A DNA stretch of 64,000 nt. It comes from Cladorrhinum sp. PSN259. Its lineage: Eukaryota > Ascomycota > Sordariomycetes > Sordariales > Podosporaceae. The notes under the pieces are model-generated. The model was given only the letters and a program-made list of their open reading frames with translations, was not told the DNA's origin and ran no database searches. A program made the position numbers and the translations under genes. Where the stretch lies: the NCBI GenBank assembly GCA_033725935.1, contig MU867060.1:558001-622000 (forward strand), in the 5' to 3' direction. Positions 21,670-34,835 of the stretch are shown here, piece by piece (within the stretch, counting starts at the first letter, position 1; each line of letters begins with the position of its first letter).

Positions 21670-24600
21670 TCAGAAAAACAACTTCTTCTTCTTCTTTTCG
21701 CCCTTATCCATACCCTTCAAGATATCATCAAACGTCAACGAATCCTTCCTTTCGTGACCATTACCACCAGCGGGTGGAGGAGGCGGAGGAGGAGTATTAG
21801 GCTGAGGAGGCGGCGTCCCAGCACCTCCACCGCTATAACTAACCTGCCTCTGATCATTACCCTCCGCAAACTGCTGCTGACCAAGATTGACAGCGCTCCT
21901 ACTAGCCTTCAGCTTACCAACACCACCGCCCGGAACACCAAACTGATCAACCAACCCAGGACTACTCGCCCCGCTCGGGGCCCTGATCGAAGCTCTCCTC
22001 CCTTCATCAGTATTAGCAAACCCAGACCCATCAGGCAAAAGTGGCAATGGCTCCAACCCAATAGCTATACTAGCCCTGTACGCGTGCCTAGCCCGGTGGT
22101 TGCTCGCAGGTGATCCGCTCCTACTAATCGGCCTCAAATGCGGCGAACTAGGCGACGAACCTAAGCCGGAATCCCTCCTCTGACTATTCTGATTGTTGAT
22201 GGCAGGATCCATATCCTGGAAAACGGCCCTGGGCGGCTGCAGAGGTGAAGCACCTCGGAATAGCTCCCTGCCTGCTCCTCCTCCTTCTTGTAGAGGCGGC
22301 GTCAAAGTACCATTACCGCCATTGAGAAGGTGTTGTTCCCATTCCTTCCCAGCCAGCCAGCAGTGACTCCGCATGTAGATACCCTCCGAGCTGAACAAAA
22401 CAACATCGGCAGACAGCTCAACAATATTCTGATCAGCAGTCTGGTACCACATCTTCCTAACCTCTCCAGCATCCTCGATCCACGGCAAATTGCCCTGGGG
22501 AGCTTCACACAGGAAGTACTCGACTCCCTCGGTAAAGTGTAAGCCTGGAGCATCGACAACGAGCATCGGCAGTGACTGGAGCGTCACATACAGGAACAGC
22601 CAGTACCCCAATCTCTGATCAAGCAGATCCCTCGGATGCACTCCCTTTGCCTCGCGCAGCTCAAACTCCTTGAACGCAAGCAAGAATGGCATTTGCAGCG
22701 CGTCGGTATCAATATTGTGCGACTTGATCAAAAGCAACTGCAACTCGTGGGGTTGAAGGTTTTTGTCGAACTTGGCCTGCTTCTTTGCAGGCAACTCATT
22801 GTACGTCTCGTAAATGGCTGTCATGCTCGGAATCTTGGGGATATCAAAGGGTATGGGCGGCAAAACGGGAGGCGAAGACCTTTCGAACTCCGTAAGCATC
22901 GTGCGCAGAGCAGAGATTGATGCAGCGACGATATCCTCCTTCTCCTTCTTCAATTCCCCGTTGTCCTTCTCCTCAGGTGGCTGGTCAATAACGCGAGGCG
23001 TGACGGACTCCCGATCAACAAGAAGATCGTAGAGAGCGCAGAGGTCAGAGTAGAGCATCTTCAGGCACTGTCTGTTTAACCCGCTATGAGTGAAGTGATT
23101 CTTCTTGCTCTTAGCTTTAGGCGGCCAGCTGCCAAAGAGGTCCTTGTAATAACTCTGAACGAAACTCCTCATCTTGCCGAACGAGGTCCTCCACTCCTTG
23201 TATCTGACATTCCTGTACTCCTCATGTGAAGTGGAATTGGCGATTCCAGAGAAAAGCGAAGGATACTCAAACGACTCGATTCTCTGGTTGACATTGGCCT
23301 GGCGGTTAAGAAGGTCCAAATGGGCGCGCTCTAGACGGTTCCTGGTGGTCGCCGAGACCTGGTTGTAAATTGGAAAATCGAGAGCAAGGAGCGACTCATA
23401 TTTACCAACCGCATGCGTGAAGGCCTCGTTATACAAGTTCCACGATTTCATCTGCTCACCCATCACCAAACCTTCAATGGTCTTTTCCCGACTGTTCCTA
23501 ACATCCCCAATGGAAAACTGGTCGAGAAACAAGTCAAAAGCCGCTTCAACAGACTGGCCAAATGAGGAGCCCTCGGCATCAGTAAAGTTGAACTGGCGAA
23601 GAAGACCGGCAATATTGATGATGGCGGTAAAAAGCGATGGGTTGGCAGGTGTTCCGACCAGTGGTTGATTCGTCAAAAAGGCGAACAAATTCCGGGCTGC
23701 GACCAAACTCTCGATATCCGTATTATTTAGCGGCAGGTACAGGTGCCCCTCGATTGCATTTCGGGCCGGCGCGGGGCGTTGTGGTTGTTGGCGCAGCTCG
23801 GCGTCATCGACCTGAAGAAAGTCACTGCTGGCGCCGCTGCTTATACTTGCAGTTTCCATCAACCCTTGAAGCAAAAGTTGATTCAACACCAACGACGAGC
23901 TGAAGACGTAGTCGGCCACCTTGAATGATGGGCCCATCCCTGTTTCCCTGGGGTGCAGGTAAACCAAGACATTCCCTGCTTCGTTCCACAACTCGGGTAC
24001 CTGAAATAAGACATGGTGAGTAACACGATACTTTGATTCAATCAATTTTTTTTTAATTGACAACCTACTTTTTCTCCGGTAGTCAATGGCGCAACGTTGT
24101 AGTCGACCTGCGCATCGGGACACATAATCCATGCGCCTGTGCCCCTATGACTATTGACCTCAACCGAATTCGACCTTGACCTCGAACCCGGCAGCCAACT
24201 CTTCCTCTTTTTGGCCACCCCAGACATTGGATGCAAACCCGTCGGGCTGCCCTCGCCCGAGTTAGTTGAGGGTGCCCGGCCACTGTCGAGTGGGTTAGAT
24301 ACAGCCCGGTACCCATCAGTAGAGAGCCCTCGGAGGTTTTGTGGTTGCGCCGAGACGCTGCGGCCGCGAGGAGCTGGTGTTGCATGTCGAGGTTGTAACC
24401 TATTGGGTTGGAGTTTCGCTGCTGATGGCGGTGGGTGATCAGGAGAGGGACTCCTATTTTGGTAGTCCCTGCCGTCATTTGGTGTGGCTTGAGTTGCTGT
24501 GACGAGCGGTACGCTTGGGGGAGCTCGAGGAGGGGTTGCATGAATTGATTGGGATCCCGGCACCGGAACCGGCGGGGCTTTTGCTACTGGCATGGTTGAG

Positions 24601-25244
24601 GCTTTTTGGAGCAGCTTTGGCTCGAAATAACCGTCCCAGTTGATCTTCTTATTCTCTTGTACGGGTGAGTTGGGGGCCGAACTTATTATAAGTTGGACTG
24701 GTGAGTTTCTATCGGGTATAGCGTCCTCCGGAATTGGTGGAGGAGTGGTAGTAGGAGGTGGTGGAGGCGCAGGACAGTAGGGGACGTATGATTTTGTAGT
24801 AGTGGGTAGTGGTTTTCTCTGGAATGGTTGAGTGTGAGTCTGGGTCTGCGGGATCGGTGGAGGACTGTATTGCGGCTGAGAGATGTAGGACGATGAGGCG
24901 TCTGCATGAGAGGTCTCGGATGAACTGGAAGTGGAAGTAGTGGATGTGAGTGACGGAGACGGGAGGAGAGAAGTGCGCACACCCGGCCCATGCACCCAGG
25001 CCTCTGGTTCGTTCTTGTCCGTGTACTCGGGTGCGCAGTGCGACGTGCCTTGGCCTGTGTAACCGTACCCAGCGCTCGCAGGTGCTGCGGAATGATGGTG
25101 TGGTGTGGCAAGACTCGCAGCAGGTTCTTTGAGTTGTGGTTTCTCGTTTAGGAATTCATCTTCTCTCTCCTTCTCGAAATTAAATGCAGGTAACCGTAGC
25201 TCAAAACTGCTCACAACACTGGTGCTTTGTCGAGCCATGTCCAT
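21670..25244 (-). CDS. Large Pro/Ser-rich fungal protein with DUF8004-like core
   Basis: Exons on the minus strand are 25244-24069 and 24000-21670 (68-nt intron, GTAGGT...TTTCAG), giving 1168 aa. Residues 1-330 are disordered and rich in Ser, Pro and Thr. The conserved core starts near WIMCPDAQVDYNVAPL and crosses the intron into VPELWNEAGNVLVYLHPRE. It continues through a long helical region (about residues 400-950) including YNQVSATTRNRLERAH and WRTSFGKMRSFVQSYYKDLFG. A proline stretch (TPPPPPPPAGG) and a lysine run (GEKKKKKLFF) close the protein. I associate this architecture with the fungal DUF8004 family, from memory. No enzyme motif or membrane segment is visible. Function is unknown; the proline tracts could bind SH3 or profilin-type partners. 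Confidence 0.82.
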
Positions 25245-28200
25245 GTTGATCTCGAAATCTCGAACGGTCTTCCCGGCAAAATGGTTGTTTCAACAATACC
25301 CGGACACACTTTATATAGTGTACCAGGTAACCGTCTCGAGACGATGAGAGGCCGGAGGCCCGACGCTAAAGTGGACTTTGCGTAACGCGGTTTGTGTGGA
25401 CGGTGGAGTGTTTGAGGGGGTTGGAAAACAGCGGGAACCTTGATGACTTTTTTTTTCTAGTGTAGGTTCTCTCGATGGGATTATTAGGGAGTCTCTGGTG
25501 GGTATGGAGGTAGGGAGCGAGCCACTCTGTGAACAACACGTCTTTGCTGGGGGGCAGGGCAGGAAAAAAAAAAAAAAGTCTTGATCAGCCAAGCAGGTAT
25601 CCGTAAACAGGCCCCATAAGATAATAAAATGACTGACATGTTTACAGGCCTCGGGGACTGGAAAAGCTTCATAAGGACATTTGTCGCGACAAATCATCAC
25701 CGAAGTGTCAGATGCGACTGTCCAGGGTCTTTTCTCTCCCCGGCCAATTAGCGACCTGCATGTCTCTGTCTTCCTCACTGTTCTGCGCATCAACGACCGT
25801 GCGATCCTCCCCAAAGACCAAAAATCTTTGGGCAAAAGAAATGACCGGATGCAGCCGATGCAGGGCTGAGCGGCATATTTGTGTGCAATGCTTTGTCGGT
25901 AATTTTACGTGCGAGACATTTGTTGAAGCTCTGAAACTTGGCAAACTGCCATCCTTCCAACAAAAACCCATCACTGTCCGTCCACACAAGTTCCCCCTTT
26001 TCGGGTACCTATACAATGGACGTGTAAGAGGGGCGGTAATTGCAAAATGATGATCATCGAGTTACGGAGCACAAATACTCCCGGAGAAGCAAAAGGAGAA
26101 AAACCTCATAAAAAAACGTTCCGTCAGAGTACAAACATAACGTCATCCAATCCTTGAATGCCCCCTGCGCACGCCTCCCTCCCGTTAGCTCGAAAGCGGT
26201 TGAAGGGTGTCAACTGCCCCACCACAACCAGACTTTGGGCCAGCAGCCAAGCGATGAGGATGCGCTTGGCATTTCCGGTCCCCAGGTTTTTTTGTCCTTC
26301 CCGATTGTTATTTTTATTTCTAGGTTATTCTGGAAAAGGGACCAACAAGTCACCAAACCTCCAAAATACAACCATACAAATCCCCGAGAAGTAAACAAAA
26401 CATGTCGGTGTAGAGTTTCATTAGACGCTTTGGCGTTTTCTTTGCTGCCTGTCGTCGCGGGGACCCCTAAAAGACTTTCATGCCCCGAATTAGAAATCTC
26501 TCCACCGACCCGCCAGTAGGCTCCTGAGCGTTGTCATTGCTGAGGGCAAGCACAGCCACCTATCACCAGCAGTCGTTGTATGAGCTGGCGTCAACTTTCT
26601 CCAAGCCTCCCTCGACCATTCCGCACAGCTGACTCGTTCGATCGTCTTGTGACTGGCGCTGCAACGGCGTCTTGGCTTAAATTCAGAGAATCACCGGACG
26701 AAGACCGGACTTTGTGTGAAACGGGCTTTTAGGAAACCAAACAACGATCTACAACCAACAAACTCTCAACCAGTTGTTTAACCATCCATTCCTTCGGATC
26801 AGCCAAACCCGGCCACTGGACCCAGAAACGTTTATTTGTAGCGTAAGAAACGCAGCCTCAACTTTTCCCCATCAAGTCATTCCAACCTCCGTCCAAAAAG
26901 AAACTCCCCCCACTCTCTTCCGCTTCATCGCCATCGGATTTCCTTCCTGCCGTTCCTTCTTTTGGAACCCCCCCGACCTTGTGTGACTCTATATAATTCC
27001 AAATATCATTTTCCCAATCCCTCGGATTTCATTCTGCAGGCTGCAGACCGCAGAAGATAAATCCCGTCTGATGAGCTGAGCCGGAGAATTCCATACGATG
27101 GGTCGTGCTCAAATTCCGCGTTTCCCCGTCGGTCGTCGGAGTAATACAAGTCACAACATCTACATATATACATATGTTACAGCAGAACCCCTATATTACG
27201 CATCATCGGGCAACACCTAGACGCGCACACGCGGGAAAAGAGTGTGACAACCACCACCATGAAAAAGAAAATATAAGATGCAAATAAAACCAAATACAGT
27301 AATAATCCCATATACGTTAAATTAATGGTAAATATCCATGGGGTCATAAAACCAGACCAAGAAAAAAATCCAAGTCTTACCACCGAAGGTTAAGGTAAGG
27401 CTGTCCATAACAAAACTAATCCAGCATCTCGTAAAAAAAAAAAAAAAAAAAAAAAAGGGAGTTCGTAACCTCACCCAGTGTAATCCGTCCACGTGGAACT
27501 CGGTTGGTCTGATTGCACAGGCAGGACATACAGCATTCCATGCAAACAGAACGTATTAGTCTAGTGCTCTCTCTCTTTCTATCTCTTCTCACGTCTGTTG
27601 ATAGAACGCCTCGTCATCTTTTAGTTTCGTCAAAAAGCAAGGCTGGCTGGTCCCTCCACAATCCACATGCACTACCACTTACACCACCTTTCTTAGCCAA
27701 ACAAAAAACCTGATGACAAAGAAACAAATACACCGACATAAAAACATCACTTTCAGGTTTGAGTGTATATATGTGCAAAACCAGGAAGCGTGCTGAACCT
27801 TCACAATTTTTGTTACACATCTGAGAAGAACACTTCCGAGAGAAACACTGGTACTATGGACAAACCCCTTGTGCATATTAGCGCCCAAGTGTTTTGCTCA
27901 AGAGAGTTCTTCTGAGCACAGGTAAGCCTAACTGAGCTTCAAAAGTCCCCCACTGGGTAACAAATGTTCAAGCAAGTACCAGCTGCCAGACGAGGCTGGG
28001 AAAATGTTGTTACTTTCGAAAGGAGGCCGCATCCATCAAGACCGAATCCCGATGCCCTACATATGTAGGTGAGATCATCATCAGCCGCATGCTTACCCGC
28101 CAACCGAAAAAGCACCCACCAGTACCAGAGGCAGCCTAATTCACAAAATCCCGATGATGATGATGATGAAGAACCCCATTCCATGAATAAAATGAGTGTG

Positions 28201-28698
28201 TAATTGCACATATGTACCCCGACGTAAAAGTCCGTGTGATATGTGAGATGTAGTGAGCTCTTCAGAAGATGTCAACGCTTTGCTTGTCCAGTCTCACGTC
28301 GACAATCACCTCCTGTCGTCGCTAGAATCATCATCTCTAGTATCCATCGAACCAAATGTTCCTCACTCCTCCCATCTCAAACAGGCAAAACACCCATGGT
28401 ATAAACGTTTGCTTTGCCATCCAGCAAGCAAGAAGAGTAGAATCGAAAACAACAAACCATCATGGCAAAACATGTCAAACGCTGAAACCCCCCGCTTTTG
28501 CAAGCAAAGCCCATCCAACCGCAACATTGATTCTCATACATGATTTGTTGCAACAACATCAGATAAACAACATCCCATCTAAATGACGCCAACTTAAAGA
28601 AACCACAAAAACGCTTTGTCATTGAATAACCCCGCGCCCTTTACTCCATAAAATCCCTGTGTACATAGAACCTTTCATAACTGTATGTATTGTCATGT
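25245..28698. other. Long intergenic region (3.4 kb)
   Basis: Promoter of the DUF8004-like gene on the left and 3' flank of the fibroin-3-related gene on the right. It contains a run of about 24 A residues near 27433-27456. The longest open frame (25316-25835, minus) contains simple-sequence Phe/Lys runs and no recognisable domain. I see no RNA gene or repeat family. Confidence 0.4.
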
Positions 28699-30508
28699 TC
28701 AAGACGTGTAAGGCTTATATCCCGGGTAAGAAGTAGTAGACTGCTGCTGGAAACCATCATTTACGGGGCTCGGCTGGCGATAACCTCCTTGAACCCCATT
28801 TGCCGCCGGCGGCGGACGGCTGTACCCAGAAGAAAAGTCGAAGCCACTTTCTGGCGTCACACCAATCGAGGAGTTCATGTCACTTCCTGTGTACTGACGT
28901 TGTGGGGCACGTAGCGGTTGGGTTGACTCAGACGAGTATTGGGGAGTAACACCAGGCCGTTTGCTATATCCGCTGCCATAGTCTGCCTGGGCAGGGGACT
29001 GGGTTCGTTGCTGGCTGAAATAGTCACCACCCTGCGGTGCTGGCGACCTTCTTGACTCAGCACCATACGGGCTGGAGTAATTGGCGCCTTGTGGTGCTGG
29101 CGGCTGTCTTGAATCCGCTCCATATGGGCTAGAATAATCACCCTGGCCTGCTGTGGGCGATCGCAGTGACCTGCCGCCATATCCGTTCGAGTAGTCATCT
29201 TGCGATCCTGGCGCGCGCCTTGAGTCCTGGTCATAACGGCCATAACCAGCTCCCTGAACAACAGGAGACCTCAAAGAACCTTGACCGTAGCCAGCACCGT
29301 CCAATTCCTGAGCAGGGGGGTGCTGAGGCATGCCATAGCCCTGATCGGCCTGCGAATTATAAGTGTCGTATGGCTGCTGTCCATATCCGTCGTGACCACC
29401 ATATCCTGTTTTCTGAGGACCTGTCCGTGCCTGTCCGTAGGTATTAATGTTGTTGATGTTGTTGTTGGTGTTGTTATAACCATCGCTATATCCGTTGTCA
29501 TCATAGGGAGAACGCCGTCCAGGTCCCATAGCACCTCCTTGGGCACCGTATCCTTGGTCCTGCTTACCGTACGCACCCGACTGATTGTAGCTTTGAGCAG
29601 TTTGTGAATAGGGGTCGTTGTCCATGGCAGTTGGGGGATAGTAGCCATTGCCGGCTGGGTTAGGGCCAGGCGGTCCATACGGGCTTCGAGGCCCGGGCGA
29701 TGGAGTCGTCCTCTGAGGTCCTGTGTTCAATGCAGCTGCTCCGTTCATCATCGTTGGGCTCTGTGGTTGAGTCTGAGCCTCAGGTTTTTTAAGTTGGCTC
29801 AGTTCGACGGCCTCTTCCTCAACTTCGATCTTCTTGCTTTCAGCACCTTCCCAGCTAGGCATTGCTGGCAACGCATCTTCATTACCGGAATGTCCCTTGC
29901 TCTTGCCATCGTCAAATACTGCATACTGTGGGAAATCTGCCTTCTTGGTTCCTGTTGCCGCGGAGGCACCAAACCCACCACCGCCGTCGTAGATTCCATG
30001 GACCTGACCGCCATGGTGACTAGCAGGCACCCCGAAGCCGGGGTGCATGGGTTCTTGTGACTTGTATCCTTGATTTGGCGGGATATAAGGCTCTTGGAGG
30101 TATTGTTTCTGATTCCCTCGTGGGGGGTCGCAGCAGCCGCAGCAGTTACCGCAGCACTTTAGACATGAGAAGCACTCGCAACAGCATGACTTGGCGCAGC
30201 AGGCACATCGAATGAAGCACCAAATAACCGAGATGATGAGGAGGCCTGCGACAATCATCAATCCAATAGCAGGCCACCTATGAGTAAAGTAAGCATCATG
30301 ACAAGGTTAGTAGGATAATTGGGTTTACGTACTTGCAATAAGTGGTTGCCATGCAGTTATCCCAACTTGAAAATGCGCTTCTAACATCTCCAATCTGTCC
30401 CGTCAAATCCCTTCGGCCGAGCGCAGCGTGCACACTACGTGCAAGTAGATCGATAACCCCCTCCCTCAAACTCCTCTCCATCGCCGCGTCTACCGTGAGC
30501 GCCGGCAT
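28699..30508 (-). CDS. Fibroin-3-related fungal membrane protein
   Basis: Exons on the minus strand are 30508-30333 and 30277-28699 (55-nt intron, GTACGT...ACTCATAG), giving 584 aa. The N-terminus MPALTVDAAMERSL and the block AFSSWDNCMATTYCKWP are characteristic of the fungal group annotated as fibroin-3-related. One membrane segment (AIGLMIVAGLLIISVIWCFI) is followed at once by a dense cysteine cluster (CCAKSCCCECFSCLKCC...CC) that could be palmitoylated or bind metal. The rest is a long disordered Gly/Tyr/Gln/Pro-rich tail with repeats of the type SPYGAxSRxxPAPQG. Topology is probably N-out with a cytosolic tail, which is inference. Its role is not known; a plasma-membrane or vacuolar location would fit. 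Confidence 0.85.
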
Positions 30509-32719
30509 TTTCCCCCTGAAAATCGTCCCCTCCCTCCTTTCAGAATATTAAGGGCAGGTGGAAAACAACGAGCGTCTGTTCGTGATCAGGAAACGTGAGG
30601 TTCTGTTGATATTTGATGGCTTCGGAATTGGTAACTGGTATTGAATAACAAAATTCGCTACAACTCTATTGCATGTATGACAGTTGGATATGTATGATCG
30701 TCTTGAGGATGCGATGTTAATGCGTCCGGTTCCCACTGGTGGTAGGGTCGTCGCTTGCGAAACCGGTTCGTGGTAATGATAGACAGATCCAGAAGCTGAT
30801 CAGGGTAGCACCTCTAAAATGTGTCTTTGCTTTCCTGACTCGCAGGATGTTTGTAAATGATAGTGGCAACGCAGCAGTGTGGTGCTCGAGTAAAAAGTGT
30901 GAACAACCAGGATTGGCGATAATTGGGGCGAGTAGAGAACGTAACGTAATGAACGACTACTCAGAGGAACCTCTCAAATGAAAAAGGAAGGGCAGCCTCA
31001 GTCAATCAAAGAGATGAGGTAGGGCAACTACCGCCGTTCACAATGATAGTAGCAACCAAGGGAGTGGTAGGTTGTTGTTCCGTCTCACTTCAGGAAAGAG
31101 GTGAAACCGAGGGCGCTGACAGCCCAGAATGGCATTTGGTTCAGGAAAACGAAGGGGAGAAAAGTGCGGGACTCGCGTCCTCAAGAGAGTCTGGGAAGAA
31201 CGTGCATTGGCCGCTTTCCCCTTGTGCCCCTGGCGCCTTCAAGCTGCAGGTACCGAGCGGGTCTGCATCCCTTGGATGGGGACCAATCGTTTCTTGGCCA
31301 CCAGACAAACATCAAAATCAGGCTGGAAATTCAACTTATATTTAACTCTTTTGACATGTACGAAATGCAATTAATTCATGGAAGCATTTTCTGCAGCCGC
31401 TGAGGCCTCACAGAGCCTTGCGGGCAACAAAAGATGAAATAGTTGAAGCATCACGTTCCAAACCAAGGTTCGATGAACGGAAAAGAAGGAAGCGGGGCTG
31501 CAGGCTCCGGCGCCGCAATTTTACTTGAACCCCTGGGTCCTTGCCTTTTCTGGGCCGTTTTGATTTTGACTTGCATTTCAGCGATCGTTTCCCCACGCTC
31601 CATCGCGGCTTTCTAGCCCCGGATCTTCGGCTCAGGCCGAGAGACTTTTAGTGAACATCCATATGATGGCATTCCAAAAAGAGGATGACTTAAATCATGC
31701 GACGATATTAGACCAGACCTCATCAAGGTCGAAACTCCCCGAGACAGGGTCTCACAAAGCCATCGATGCCAATGCATTTGATGTTTCATTGAAGCCAGCA
31801 AAACTCCGTTGTCTTTCCGTCAGCATCTGTGTCGAGGCCAGCTGGACGACCCGATTATGAACAAACGACCACTCACTCAATCTCGAAACGAAACTTGACC
31901 GGATAGGACTACATAATTCAAGCCTGCTCACTTCTAAGCATCTAGATTGGGTTAATTTATTCGACTACGGCCTTCGTTACTGAAATTGCCCGCTTCTTAG
32001 GCCAAATCCTCACAACATATGTTTCGCCCATGGGCCATGCCGATGACAGAAGCAGTGCTCAAGTATGCTTGGAACATGTCTCAACTTTAAGTCCACCCGG
32101 CATGGATCAAATACTGGCGATAACCCATCTCTTTTGATCCGTCTTACATGTCAAACAAAGAAATCTCATGATTTTATCCTATGCCGCTTGCATCTTCCCT
32201 CATGAGCCTCCCAAGTTTCCGTGAATATGAGGTGGAGTCAGCCCATAATGGTTCCTTTCCCAAAGGCAAGGTACGCCCTGCTTATTATGAATGGGGGAGT
32301 TTGACGCACGACTCGAGAGAGATGAGTTTAAATAAAAGGTTAACTTGACAACTTACGCAGCATAATATCAAAATGATGTCATGTTTCAATCAAATTGAGC
32401 AAAGGGGGGCATTAAAGTATCATATTTCATGATTTGTACTAAGAATAGGTCATCCACCAACGTCCATTCACACTCGCCACCCAGAAAAGAAAACTTGATC
32501 CAGTGCTCGAGGACACTAAACGAATACCTTGCTGCATGTCCTAACAACGCATTCGTTTCTTCAATACTTCGCTGATGCCACGAAGATCCAATTTCAACCC
32601 GGCTCAACGCGGCAGGCGCTGAATCATTCTGTCCACCAAAAGTGTAACCACACCACAAAGAAAACCTCAAGCCTGTAGAGGCCCTCCCACTGATCATTCT
32701 AATCTCAAACTAATACTGT
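30509..32719. other. Intergenic region (2.2 kb)
   Basis: Promoter of the fibroin-3-related gene and 3' flank of the RCR-family gene, both on the minus strand. No open frame here has convincing features. An ORF at 32386-32697 (minus), directly after the RCR stop, is probably 3' UTR. Confidence 0.4.
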
Positions 32720-33377
32720 TTACTTGTTGGGCGGGGGTCCGGGAGGTGGTGCGTAGTCGGCATCAGTTCCGCGGTGATAGGTGTTTGAGGGCTGTTGAAG
32801 TTCAATGCCTTCCTGCTGACCTCCATAGTTGCTCTGCTGAGGAGGATATTGCTGGTTGTTACTATAATACCCATCATGCTGGTTGTACTTATGACCAGCC
32901 CCGGGTTGGTTGTAGACATTCGGGTCGCCTTGGGGAGTATACTGAGGTGGGGGAGGGCCAGAAGCATAATATGCTGGCGCGGGGCCGGGCGCCATCCACC
33001 CAGTTCCATACATTGGCTGCTGCCCTATCTTTCTTCTGCGACGGGATTGACGGCTGCGATAAAAAAAGTTAGCAGGTCATCTTTCTGGTGGATTGAATTT
33101 TGCGCAACATACAAGAGCGAGGCGAACACGATTAGGATAAAAAGGAGGGCAATGCCGGCGAAGACCCATCGTCCCCAATAGTTCCATGTAGAATATCTGT
33201 AACACAGTCCATCGTAGGCTCTATAACGGCCAGTTCCGCAACTGTGTATTTGAGGAGAATCTGTCAGCTTGATTCATTCATGTGCGACAAAGAATCGGAA
33301 AACATTCAAAGGCATGTCACATACCCATCTTCACGGGCCACTAGCTTGACCATTTGGCCATCAGCGAGGGGCGCCAT
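32720..33377 (-). CDS. RCR-family (resistance to Congo red) single-pass membrane protein
   Basis: Exons on the minus strand are 33377-33325, 33241-33113 and 33053-32720, giving 171 aa with joins in frame. MAPLADGQMVKLVARED precedes a small Cys/Tyr-rich lumenal part (CGTGRYRAYDGLCYRYS). One hydrophobic segment follows (WVFAGIALLFILIVFASLF), then the basic juxtamembrane motif RQSRRRRKIGQQPMYGTGWM, the hallmark of this family. The cytosolic tail is Pro/Gln/Tyr-rich and ends PPPGPPPNK, with PPxY-like possibilities (QYPPQQSNY). Yeast Rcr1/Rcr2 affect chitin deposition and endosome-to-vacuole sorting through Rsp5. Both terminal exons are small, so single-frame prediction would miss the first half of the gene. 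Confidence 0.85.
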
Positions 33378-34835
33378 GTTCGTAGTTGTGCGTAACTCGC
33401 GATCAATATTCTGCTTCGCAAAGTCTTGACGACGAAGAAAATAGTGGTGTTGTGAAGTTGTATGGGGCAACAATCAATCGATTCGGTGAAAAGAATGGAA
33501 AGGTGGTCCGGTTTTACTGATAAAACGGCGACGGGCGAATTATTAGTAGTTTCCCTGCATTAATGCACGGGATACTAGGCGAGCGGGATGCACTAACAAA
33601 GAGACAGCAAAGACGACAGGTGACGTGCGATGCGCAGAGTTCAAGAAGCAAAGTTTCAGCATTCGAGCAACAGTGGAGAAACCATGGAAACACAGCAACC
33701 AGCAAAACGGACAGCGCCCAGTGCGGCAGCTGATGATTCCGCTGCGCCCCCTTGAATCAGAAAGGTCCGGTCCACCGTGAGACTGCCAGGTTTGCGTCTC
33801 GCGGCACGTTGATATCATGACGGGATAACGCGGCCTGAGTGGCTGGGGGGCCAATGAAGATGCAGAGAAGGTGACGCTCATCCAATGAGAGTCCTTGAGG
33901 GAGCCCGCCAAGCAAACGTCCAAGGGCTCGGCAGGACCACGAGCTTGCCGAATTGTGGTTCTTCAACTTCTCTTTGCCTCACCGGAGATCGTTCTTGGCT
34001 TTCCTTCCAAATCCCACGAGTCTTTTCTGGAATCCAACTGACAATCTACTGACGGTTATTTCCAGGTTGGAATTTCCATTATCGTCACGCCATTGCCAGT
34101 GGCGGAGTGTCAGAGATACGCGACTACCATCAGTGTCATTCATGACAAGCTGCGTATTACGAGAATGGCTTGGACAACATCTGGTCTGTTCGGGGATCGG
34201 AAAACTGGAACAATCTGTCATCCCTCTAGGGATGGCCCGTTGCAGGATGCGGATTCAATGGGTAATTCACTACCTATGTTGCGGCGTATACGTATAACCA
34301 CGGAATTCGATCGGATGAACCGGTCATCTTCATCATGACGGCGTTGCCGCACCCTGAGCCACAGTGGCCGTCAAACATGCACAGCACTTTGATGCTGTCA
34401 TTTTTGGTGATAGGTGAAAGACGATAATTCGATATCATGTGGAAGCGGTTTTAATGATTTGGTGTGACTCTCGAATGTCTTCATGTTCCGATGCATGCAG
34501 GTCAGGCACGTTGGCGGGTCCGGTCGAGACTGTATCTTCAGTGCCCACCTGCCGAGAAGAACGATCCCCGTGTCCGTCTTCCAGGTTTCGGTAGAACCAC
34601 GCGTGCTGCGGCAGCGGAGCTGCAAGCACGGCATTAGCGGGTCCAAAAGTCGGAATGTGGGGAGGGCTTTGTCTCTTCTTTCTCAGCCACACCTGCCCTG
34701 AACCGCCACGGAACTTTTAGCCACGTGACTGTGCTAGCCCCATCGTTTTCCCCTCCCACACAATTTTTGGCATCAGAAAAATCACAGCCTGCCCGAACTA
34801 ACCAAACAGGAAGCTATCCCGCCAGCGACTTCAAA
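33378..34835. promoter_or_regulatory. Divergent intergenic region, RCR gene and RPS16
   Basis: 1.46 kb between two divergent starts. A CACGTG E-box lies at 34722-34727, about 110 bp upstream of the RPS16 start codon. The stretch next to RPS16 is pyrimidine-rich, as expected for a ribosomal-protein leader. No gene is supported. Confidence 0.45.
34722..34727 (+). promoter_or_regulatory. CACGTG E-box upstream of RPS16
   Basis: The palindrome CACGTG (in CCACGTGACT) lies about 110 bp before the RPS16 ATG. It is a binding core for bHLH factors. Its use in ribosomal-protein control here is inference. Confidence 0.4.

Noticed and set aside
25316..25835. 174-aa open frame on the minus strand upstream of the DUF8004-like gene
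   Set aside because: It crosses homopolymer tracts, has no recognisable domain, and fits a promoter/leader position better.
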